DNA of 64,000 nucleotides from Cellvibrio sp. UBA7661. GTDB lineage: Bacteria > Pseudomonadota > Gammaproteobacteria > Pseudomonadales > Cellvibrionaceae. The notes below the pieces were generated by a model. It was not told where the DNA came from. It saw only the letters and a list, made by a program, of their open reading frames with translations, and did no database searches. Both the position numbers and the translations under genes were made by a program. The stretch spans positions 1 through 64,000 of the forward strand of contig DLHT01000003.1 of assembly GCA_002483365.1 (NCBI GenBank), given 5' to 3'. Shown one piece after another: positions 1-5,698 of the stretch. How positions within the stretch are numbered: the stretch's first letter is position 1; each line of letters starts with the position of its first letter.

Positions 1-227
1 CCGATGTTGGCGGTAGGGATCAAAGCTTTGGCTAGGCAAAGGTTTTGTTGAAATGTCAGGCGTGCGTCCAGCAACGCTTTTGGTTGTGGGAATTGAAAGT
101 TTACATATTCACGAAGAAGCTCTTCGACAAGCAAGTGACCTTTAAGAATTACTATAACCCTATCTGTGCTATCGATCGAGAGATGAGAAAAAAAACGACT
201 TACGTCTGTTGTCCAATCCTTATTCAA
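1..227 (-). CDS. Partial gene-cassette ORF, unknown function
   Basis: An open reading frame runs leftward off the window edge. It starts at a TTG (225-227) preceded by a G-rich Shine-Dalgarno run (about 7 nt spacing), just after the recombination end of the attC at 247-354. About 75 codons are visible, encoding a mixed hydrophobic/charged protein beginning NKDWTTDVSRFFSHL and containing VIVILKGHLLVEELL. No function is recognised. It is the distal, oldest visible cassette of the array and lies in the same orientation as the others. Its C-terminus and own attC are outside the window. The start codon choice is an inference from the ribosome-binding site and cassette boundary. Confidence 0.6.
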   Translation of the reverse strand, partial: MNKDWTTDVSRFFSHLSIDSTDRVIVILKGHLLVEELLREYVNFQFPQPKALLDARLTFQQNLCLAKALIPTANI

Positions 228-246
228 GTGTTTGCCCCCTTCAGTT

Positions 247-354
247 CTAACGTTGCGTTCACCTGCGGATTGTGAGTAGCGCGTTGCGATAAACTTCGCG
301 CTGCGATATTGCAAAAGCGCTACTTACAATGCGTCAGGTGCAATGCTTTGTTAT
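247..354 (-). repeat. attC recombination site 1
   Basis: Read on the minus strand it begins TAACAAAGC and ends with the cross-over core CGTTAG. The arms (CTTACAAT/ATTGTGAG and GCACCTGACGC/GCGTTCACCTGC) are complementary, giving the long imperfect hairpin expected for a folded attC. It overlaps the stop codon of the cassette gene at 351-644, as is common in cassettes. It is almost the same as attC 3. Confidence 0.85.
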
Positions 355-644
355 GAATTACTTTCTATGAAATTAACTTCAATAAACTTTGCAGTTATAG
401 TGTCACCGCTTTGCACTTCAATTTTGCAGTTTCCACTTTCAAATAAAACTTTATTTATTGAATTTGAAGGCCCCCAAGAGCTTACATGTGGAATAAAGAG
501 TTCAGTTACGCCAGATAGCTCTAAGTAGTTCAAAACGGACTTTTGCCGATCAGGACAATAGCGCCAGATTCCAATTTTTACAGATGCACTTTGCCAATGA
601 TAGTTAATTTGTTCAATGGTGCAATCATGGAGGTCTAAGTTCAT
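351..644 (-). CDS. Integron cassette protein, unknown function
   Basis: This encodes a small soluble protein of 97 residues starting MNLDLHDCTIEQ. An upstream in-frame ATG at 656 would add four residues; the start at 644 is preferred because a GAGAG sits 6 nt before it. No domain is recognised. The sequence has beta-rich character and no signal peptide or membrane segment. The gene fills the space between attC 2 (upstream) and attC 1 (downstream) and its stop codon is inside attC 1, which is the normal architecture of a single-gene cassette. Expression would come from the array promoter near attI or an internal promoter that is not evident. Confidence 0.65.
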   Translation of the reverse strand: MNLDLHDCTIEQINYHWQSASVKIGIWRYCPDRQKSVLNYLELSGVTELFIPHVSSWGPSNSINKVLFESGNCKIEVQSGDTITAKFIEVNFIESNS

Positions 645-732
645 TAATGCTCTCATTTGGGTATTTATTATTGCTGTCCGACGAGATGAATTAAAACTTC
701 CATATTTCTCGATAGTACATTACGGAGCTTTC

Positions 733-842
733 ATAACGCCGCGATAAATGGTGGTTTTTAAGTTACACTTTTTCCGTAAAATGGAGCGCAGCGGAATGGA
801 AAAGTGCAACTTAAAAACCATCCATTTGATTGCTTTGTTAGG
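733..842 (-). repeat. attC recombination site 2
   Basis: Minus-strand read begins CCTAACAAAGC and ends GGCGTTAT. The two inner arms (GTTTTTAAGTTGCACTTTTCC and its near complement) pair over about 20 nt around a short GC-rich tip. It differs in sequence from attC 1 and 3, showing that the array has sites of different origin. Confidence 0.8.
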
Positions 843-850
843 TATTTAGC

Positions 851-1318
851 TCATGGCTTGCTAAATAATCTAGAGAAATAGCCTTTATTCCAAAAAGCCG
901 AAAGCCTAGCTGTAGATAAGAAGTATTTTTCAACTTTTTCAGGATTATGAACTTCGAGATCACTCCAAAATTCAGAAGGCGCAATAAATAAGGAATGAGC
1001 ATCACCATTCGTGGCCCTGAATTGACGAATTTCATAATTCGGCTGCAAAAGATTGTTTGCCGAGTCTATGAGTGACTCCTGTTTAGCTTGAATGGGTACT
1101 TCTATGTTAGTTGTTTTACCATCGATAGCTATTCTGTAGGTATTTGGAGTTATTTCAGTGAAAAGAATATATGCACTGGGCAAAAAACGAATAATTTCCT
1201 CCAGAATTTCAGAGAATCCGTCGCGCCAATCAATAATTGCGCAATTGTCAGATGTTGCAAAATCTTGAATTGCGTCTTCATCATTCTCGAAAACTCTATT
1301 TAGTAATTCAAGATTCAT
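851..1318 (-). CDS. Integron cassette protein, unknown function
   Basis: This encodes a soluble acidic protein of 155 residues starting MNLELLNRVFEND. The frame is open further upstream, but those codons lie in attC 3; the ATG at 1318 follows an AGGT about 6 nt upstream, so it is taken as the start. The sequence ends in a Phe/Lys-rich tail (FSRLFSKP). No signal peptide, membrane segment or catalytic motif is recognised. The overall look (acidic, 150 residues, single domain) resembles many cassette-borne proteins of unknown role, but no family is assigned. It is bounded by attC 3 upstream and attC 2 downstream. Confidence 0.7.
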   Translation of the reverse strand: MNLELLNRVFENDEDAIQDFATSDNCAIIDWRDGFSEILEEIIRFLPSAYILFTEITPNTYRIAIDGKTTNIEVPIQAKQESLIDSANNLLQPNYEIRQFRATNGDAHSLFIAPSEFWSDLEVHNPEKVEKYFLSTARLSAFWNKGYFSRLFSKP

Positions 1319-1326
1319 ATTTTTAC

Positions 1327-1434
1327 CTAACGTTGCGTTCACCTGCGGATTGTAAGTAGCGCGTTGTGATAAATTTAGCGCAGCGATATTGCATAAGCGC
1401 TACTTACAATGCGTCAGGTGCAATGCTTTGTTAT
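1327..1434 (-). repeat. attC recombination site 3
   Basis: It begins CATAACAAAGC and ends ACGTTAG on the minus strand. It differs from attC 1 at only about seven of 108 positions, although the two sites end unrelated cassettes. Long complementary arms flank a short asymmetric centre. Confidence 0.85.
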
Positions 1435-1445
1435 GCTTTGCTCAT

Positions 1446-1820
1446 TTATGATAATGCTTGAAATTTTACTGATTTTGAAATAACAAAATCTTGGTCATGT
1501 TCATTAATTTCTATAGCCTCATTGAAAGGGTCTAGGGAAATATAATAAAGACCAGTTTGAGCTTTAAAAAATTTATACCTTTCAATACTATTTCCGTAAC
1601 TATGAGATGAGTAAAAGCAATATTCCTCTACACCTAAAAACTCTAGCCTAATTGATTCAAAGTCGCTTTTAGTTCTCATTTGGAATTCAAGGCCGACCAC
1701 TCTCACATATTCCTTTTCATATATTTCAATTTTTGTAAGTGACGTATCTAGCAGAGAATTTTCACCTACAAGAAAATCTAGTACATTCTCATTAGCCTTC
1801 TGCTCGCAATTGCTTTTCAT
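1446..1820 (-). CDS. Integron cassette protein, unknown function
   Basis: This encodes a soluble protein of 124 residues starting MKSNCEQKANENVLDFL, with no signal peptide or membrane segment. The middle alternates short beta-strand-like stretches (IEIYEKEYVRVVGLEF, YRKFFKA-like) with acidic loops. No family is recognised. A GGGGC stretch about 9 nt before the ATG may serve as ribosome-binding site; an AGGGA lies too close to the start. The gene lies between attC 4 upstream and attC 3 downstream in the common cassette orientation. Confidence 0.7.
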   Translation of the reverse strand: MKSNCEQKANENVLDFLVGENSLLDTSLTKIEIYEKEYVRVVGLEFQMRTKSDFESIRLEFLGVEEYCFYSSHSYGNSIERYKFFKAQTGLYYISLDPFNEAIEINEHDQDFVISKSVKFQALS

Positions 1821-1857
1821 TCCCTAAAGCCCCATCAGTCTTAATTTTTCATTTAGC

Positions 1858-1986
1858 ATAACGCCCAGCTCAGCCGCAGTTTGTAAGTTGGTGTTTTGTG
1901 GGATTCTTTTGCGAAGCAAAACCACAAAACTGCGACTTACAAACTGTCCAGCACACGTAGTGTGCGGGTTGCTACGCTTTGTTAGG
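1858..1986 (-). repeat. attC recombination site 4
   Basis: It runs from CCTAACAAAGCGTAG to GGGCGTTAT on the minus strand, about 129 nt. The arms AGTTTGTAAGT.../...ACTTACAAACT pair; an additional short hairpin (GCACAC/GTGTGC) lies on one side. The stop codon of the upstream membrane-protein cassette is inside the site. Confidence 0.8.
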
Positions 1987-2388
1987 CTTTTTATACCCAA
2001 GCTTGGAATTCACTAACAGCAATAAAGCACCAGAAACTATAGCAACCACAACTAAAGACCATGACTGCAATTGTGACCCCATGTATATAGCAATAATAGA
2101 CCCAACCAAAAACACCAGATAAGAGATTTGCTTTTTGTAAGAAGGAGCAACAAATATGGCCGTTGACAACACAGCAATAGCTGATAGAGCAACAAACCCA
2201 TGAATTGTAAAATCCAATATATTTACAACAGCTGGGTTTTGGCAACCAGCTGAACCTATTTCATTTTTAGGGCAGATACTTTTTTCAATTAAACGGTAAA
2301 TGAAAAAACCTGCAACTAAAACGACATACCACGTTGCGTAAATAGTTGGTACCAAAGCAAGCCAACGAAGTGCGATTATTTTTTTCAT
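1972..2388 (-). CDS. Integron cassette membrane protein, unknown function
   Basis: This encodes a 138-residue polytopic membrane protein with about four hydrophobic segments (near residues 8-30, 54-80, 85-102 and 108-127). The first cytoplasmic/periplasmic loop holds a Cys pair (ICPKNEIGSAGCQN) that could form a disulfide. It ends with a basic tail GYKKPNKA. The ATG is only 8 nt from the attC core of the preceding cassette, so its ribosome-binding site is the TTAGG of the recombination core itself. No family is recognised. Small membrane proteins are frequent cassette cargo, but the role is unknown. Confidence 0.7.
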   Translation of the reverse strand: MKKIIALRWLALVPTIYATWYVVLVAGFFIYRLIEKSICPKNEIGSAGCQNPAVVNILDFTIHGFVALSAIAVLSTAIFVAPSYKKQISYLVFLVGSIIAIYMGSQLQSWSLVVVAIVSGALLLLVNSKLGYKKPNKA

Positions 2389-2394
2389 AGCAGC

Positions 2395-2530
2395 CTAACG
2401 TAGTGTTCAACCGCAGTTTGTAAGTGGCGCATTTACGATAAACTTCGCGTAGCGATTCGCTAAATGCGCTACTTACAAACTGTCGAGTGGAAGCGCGAAG
2501 CGCTGGAACGGTGTTGGAACACCTTGTTAT
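2395..2530 (-). repeat. attC recombination site 5
   Basis: About 136 nt, from ATAACAAGGTG to ACGTTAG on the minus strand. Long arms AGTTTGTAAGTAGCGCATTTA and complement pair around a short loop. Extra small hairpins (AGCGC/GCGCT and GTGTT/AACAC) make this the longest site of the set. Confidence 0.8.
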
Positions 2531-2536
2531 AAGTGG

Positions 2537-2953
2537 CTAATTGAGTACGCCTTTCTTTATTAAGTTATGCACGTAGAAACATACAGCAACCCAAACACCA
2601 ACCCCCATTGCTACATTGACGATTAAAAATGTAGCAATTCCAATACTTTCAATAACATCAGTTTTCTGCCAAAACCAAGCTACTGATGTAATTGCGATAA
2701 CTACTTTCGCATAAAAAAAATATAGAGCGACTTTCTTAAGGAGAAAAAGAAGTATGCATGCACTTATTGTGATTGTTAGTTTAGTAAATATTACCGCGTA
2801 ATCAAAAAACATATACGTCTCAAGTATTACGTTTAATTCGGAATTTGAATTTTCAATACCCAAAAGATAGCTTATGTAGACATAGAATCCCCATGCAGCC
2901 GATAGACCGAAGTAGAGACATATAAGCCATACAGGAATGGGGATGCTTTTCAT
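2537..2953 (-). CDS. First integron cassette: membrane protein, unknown function
   Basis: This encodes a 138-residue membrane protein with four hydrophobic segments (roughly residues 7-30, 48-72, 76-95 and 105-130) and a short basic C-terminus. An AAGGA about 5 nt before the ATG is a good ribosome-binding site. It is the cassette next to attI and so the most recently captured and the most strongly expressed from a Pc promoter. No family is recognised. It is similar in size and topology to the neighbouring cassette product at 1972-2388, but the two show no obvious sequence relationship. Confidence 0.7.
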   Translation of the reverse strand: MKSIPIPVWLICLYFGLSAAWGFYVYISYLLGIENSNSELNVILETYMFFDYAVIFTKLTITISACILLFLLKKVALYFFYAKVVIAITSVAWFWQKTDVIESIGIATFLIVNVAMGVGVWVAVCFYVHNLIKKGVLN

Positions 2954-2960
2954 TTTATTC

Positions 2961-3016
2961 CTTATAACAATGTTATTAGACGGAAAGATTCCGTATTTTC
3001 TACCGGAAACTTTCCG
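2961..3016 (-). other. Candidate attI primary recombination site
   Basis: The boundary between the first cassette and the integrase side carries ATTGTTATAAGG on the minus strand, a GTTAT-type core in the position expected for attI. Beside it are two close copies of a CGGAA-NNN-TTCCG palindrome (2981-2993 and 3004-3016), which could be accessory integrase or regulator sites. The extent of the site is inferred from position only. Confidence 0.5.
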
Positions 3017-3036
3017 CCTTAATTTTTAAAGAGTGT

Positions 3037-3045
3037 TTTATAGCA
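3037..3045 (-). promoter_or_regulatory. Candidate cassette promoter Pc (extended -10)
   Basis: On the minus strand the sequence TGCTATAAA is an extended -10 element about 75 nt upstream of the first cassette, pointing into the array. No good -35 hexamer lies 17 nt upstream, so an extended -10 promoter is the best reading. It lies between intI and attI. Confidence 0.4.
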
Positions 3046-3153
3046 TAGACCTCAATTACGCGCCATTACAGAGCCTTAGCCTGATACCCCAATAGGAATG
3101 TAGGCGTGAAAGGCGGAAAAATTCCTTGCTAATTTTCGTATTATGAATATAGT

Positions 3154-3173
3154 TACTGTATATGCAAACAGTT
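3154..3173 (+). promoter_or_regulatory. LexA (SOS) box upstream of intI
   Basis: The palindrome CTG-N10-CAG (3156-3171) with flanking TA...TT and an AT-rich spacer (ACTGTATATGCAAACAGT) fits the gammaproteobacterial LexA consensus. It lies 26 nt before the integrase start codon, where it would block transcription. SOS control of integron integrases is established for other integrons. Confidence 0.85.
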
Positions 3174-3197
3174 ATCTATTTATAACACGGAGCACGC

Positions 3198-4169
3198 ATG
3201 CACAAATCTCCTTTTCTTTCCGGCATTTACGATGAAATGATGCGGCGGCGCTACGCCAAGCGCACCATTGAGTCTTATCTCCACTGGATTAAGGGATTTA
3301 TTCTATTTCACAACAAACAACATCCTGGCTCTTTGAAAGATACTGATGTTGAAACCTACCTCGATTATTTAGTACTTAAGCGCAACGTTGCAGGCCCAAC
3401 ACAAGCACTGGTATTAAATGCGCTGAACTTTCTCTACAAAGAAATCCTACAGCAGCCACTCTCACTTGAACTTCGCTTTGTTAAAAGCCAAAAACCGCGC
3501 AAGCTTCCAGTTGTGCTCACCCGCGAGGAAATTGGCCAGCTCTTTGCAAATATTCACATTAATCATTATTTACCCGCCGCACTTATGTACGGCAGTGGCC
3601 TCAGGTTAATGGAGGCGGTTCGTTTACGCGTTAAAGATATCGATTTTGATTATTGCTGTGTGCGAGTATGGAATGGAAAAGGAGGTAAGCATCGCACGGT
3701 AACTCTCGCACCAGAATTAAAAAAACCGCTGCAGGCGCAAATTCAACGTGTAGAAAGTTTTTTAGTGAGAGATATTGATAATCTAACCTACGATGGAGTT
3801 TGGCTGCCTCATGCATTGCGCCACAAATATATTGCAGCAAGCAAATCGTTGGATTGGCAATATTTATTTCCATCAGATCGCTTAAGCACCGCTCCGGAAG
3901 ATAATCAGTTGCGGCGTCATCACATTGATGAAACAGGCCTACAAAAAGCGATTAAGGTTGCTGCGCAAAAGGCAGGGATTCGGAAGATTGTGAGTGCACA
4001 CACTTTGCGCCATTCTTTTGCAACTCACTTATTGGCATCCGGTGCCGACATTCGCACCGTACAAGATCAACTTGGCCACACCGATGTAAAAACAACGCAG
4101 ATTTATACCCATGTGTTGCAAATGGGTGGAAATGCAGTCAAGAGTCCTTTTTCAGCATTAGGAAAATAG
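3198..4169 (+). CDS. intI: Integron integrase IntI (site-specific tyrosine recombinase)
   Basis: A 323-residue integrase that catalyses attI x attC and attC x attC recombination. An N-terminal SAM-like core-binding domain spans residues about 7-95. The catalytic set is present: R136 (GSGLRLMEA), H268 and R271 (AHTLRHSF), H294 (LGHTD) and the nucleophile Y303 (IYTHVL). The extra IntI-specific helix region, absent from XerC/D, is seen at about 200-245 (LPHALRHKY ... RRHH), which separates IntI from phage integrases. The start is fixed by ACGGAG 6 nt upstream. It is divergent from the cassette array and preceded by a LexA box. The frame is intact, so the integron is probably functional. Confidence 0.95.
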   Translation: MHKSPFLSGIYDEMMRRRYAKRTIESYLHWIKGFILFHNKQHPGSLKDTDVETYLDYLVLKRNVAGPTQALVLNALNFLYKEILQQPLSLELRFVKSQKPRKLPVVLTREEIGQLFANIHINHYLPAALMYGSGLRLMEAVRLRVKDIDFDYCCVRVWNGKGGKHRTVTLAPELKKPLQAQIQRVESFLVRDIDNLTYDGVWLPHALRHKYIAASKSLDWQYLFPSDRLSTAPEDNQLRRHHIDETGLQKAIKVAAQKAGIRKIVSAHTLRHSFATHLLASGADIRTVQDQLGHTDVKTTQIYTHVLQMGGNAVKSPFSALGK

Positions 4170-4192
4170 CCGTATTGTGCAAGCGCTTTTGT

Positions 4193-5521
4193 TTATTGGC
4201 GCTCCAATCCCAGCCATTGGCTAACGGGATGAATGCGCCGCAGAATTAAAAACTCCAGCAACAATAAGAAAACCAACGACATCGCCAGTAGCGGTAAAAA
4301 TATTGCCAAGCCAAGGGGGATGGCGACGACTGCAAATCCGACGCGCACTGGCATTGCTGGCGGCGCACCTAACACTGAATCGGGTTTGCGTTTGCGCCAC
4401 AGAATAAATCCGCTGACGCACATCAAAATTAATCCTGTGCAGGTCAGCACACCTAACACCAGATTAAACCAGCCAAACAAATAACCTTCGTGTGCAGCCA
4501 CACCGATGCCGATGGCTTTATCTACTAATTTTTTCTCGGCGAAGTTGGATTGTTTTTCAATACTGCCATCGGTTTTGATCCACACATCGGTACGCAGTGG
4601 GCGGTTCTGGCTTTGCGAGGATGCCTTCCAGGTGTGGTGATGCGCATGACCGTTAACGTGATGCACAGAAGCCACGCTTAAATCTACTGGCGGTGCTAAT
4701 TGCAATGCATCTGCTGTGCGTAACACCTCGGGGGTAAGGTCAAAACTCTCTACTGCTTGCGCGCGCCAGTGTTGATGCTCTTGCGCGCGGCTTTGCGACC
4801 AATCTTGCTGCGCAGAAAAATCGATTGTGCGCACTTCTTTTAGCGCTGCGCCCCACACCATCGCCCAGGGCAAACCGGTAACCAATAAAAATAATGCGAG
4901 TGCAGAAATCCAAATACCGGTAACAGCATGGATGTCGCGCCAGAAAGTGCGGCTGCCTTCGCGCAAGCGCGGATACAACACACCTGCCAAGCCTTTGCTA
5001 TTGCGCGGCCACCATAAATACAAACCGGAAACGATCAACACAATTGCCCAACAGGCAGCAAGCTCAACCAAAATAGAACCGACATCACCGATTAATAGTT
5101 CGCCGTGAATGGTTTTCACCACATTCATCAGTTGCCATTGGCTTTGTTGTTGGCCAACCACTTCTGCGGTGTAAGGGTTAACAAATACTTGCCAGTTTTG
5201 CTCGCCTTGCACGCTAATTAATACGGCTTCATTTTCTGCTTGTGGCAAGCGATAACTTAAAAACTTTCCGTTAGGAATTGCATTCAGCGCCGCCTGTATC
5301 TGTTCATTGGCAGGCACGCGCTCACCGGAAACAGTCAGTGAATGATATTGGCTTTCTTGCCAACTTTCGTAATAGGGCTTGAACAGATAAATAGCGCCGG
5401 TGATGGATAACAGAATCACAAATGGGATGCAAAAAATACCGGCGTAAAAATGCCAGCGCCAAATAGTGCGATAGAGGGCGCGGGTGTTATTGTTTTGGCT
5501 GATGGTGTTACTGGCATTCAT
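4193..5521 (-). CDS. PepSY-associated transmembrane protein (putative iron/siderophore reductase family)
   Basis: A 442-residue inner-membrane protein with four to five membrane spans: residue 16-40 (FYAGIFCIPFVILLSITGAIYLF), around 170-195, 225-250, 355-380 and 395-430. The periplasmic parts are PepSY-like. His-rich motifs (HHVNGHAHHHTW) lie in the large loop and a conserved HGELL near the second span. The family is often linked with TonB-dependent siderophore receptors and is thought to act in iron release or haem-linked electron transfer, which is inference here. It follows the receptor gene on the same strand. The ATG at 5521 is preferred (AAGG 9 nt upstream); upstream in-frame codons cross an inverted repeat. 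Confidence 0.8.
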   Translation of the reverse strand: MNASNTISQNNNTRALYRTIWRWHFYAGIFCIPFVILLSITGAIYLFKPYYESWQESQYHSLTVSGERVPANEQIQAALNAIPNGKFLSYRLPQAENEAVLISVQGEQNWQVFVNPYTAEVVGQQQSQWQLMNVVKTIHGELLIGDVGSILVELAACWAIVLIVSGLYLWWPRNSKGLAGVLYPRLREGSRTFWRDIHAVTGIWISALALFLLVTGLPWAMVWGAALKEVRTIDFSAQQDWSQSRAQEHQHWRAQAVESFDLTPEVLRTADALQLAPPVDLSVASVHHVNGHAHHHTWKASSQSQNRPLRTDVWIKTDGSIEKQSNFAEKKLVDKAIGIGVAAHEGYLFGWFNLVLGVLTCTGLILMCVSGFILWRKRKPDSVLGAPPAMPVRVGFAVVAIPLGLAIFLPLLAMSLVFLLLLEFLILRRIHPVSQWLGLERQ

Positions 5522-5563
5522 TTTTTTAACCTTATAAATAATTTTTTGTCTCGCACGGAATGC

Positions 5564-5673
5564 GTTTGCGCTTGGGGTGAATAGTTTTTGAAAACGCATA
5601 AACCCATCCATGGGGCTCCCACAATTCATCACTGACTTGAGGGTTTCAAAATCTATTCACCCCAAGCGCAAAC
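5564..5673. repeat. Long inverted repeat between receptor and PepSY gene
   Basis: Arms 5564-5584 and 5653-5673 are perfect 21-nt complements; pairing continues inward with few mismatches to about 5594/5643. The loop is about 48 nt. No run of U follows on the minus strand, so it is not a plain intrinsic terminator. Confidence 0.8.
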
Positions 5674-5698
5674 TCAAATCACCATAAATTTGAAGAAA

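Noticed and set aside
45..275. Plus-strand open frame in the distal cassette
   Set aside because: It runs against the cassette orientation, has no ribosome-binding site and crosses into attC 1; the minus-strand frame 1-227 is better supported.
838..1035. Minus-strand frame MKFVNSGPRM...
   Set aside because: It overlaps the larger cassette ORF 851-1318 in another frame and lacks a ribosome-binding site.
1991..2245. Cys-rich minus-strand frame (84 codons)
   Set aside because: It is a shadow of the membrane-protein cassette 1972-2388 in another frame.
5522..5632. N-terminal extension of the PepSY gene
   Set aside because: It would read through the inverted-repeat region and gives no membrane or signal logic; the ATG at 5521 has a good ribosome-binding site.
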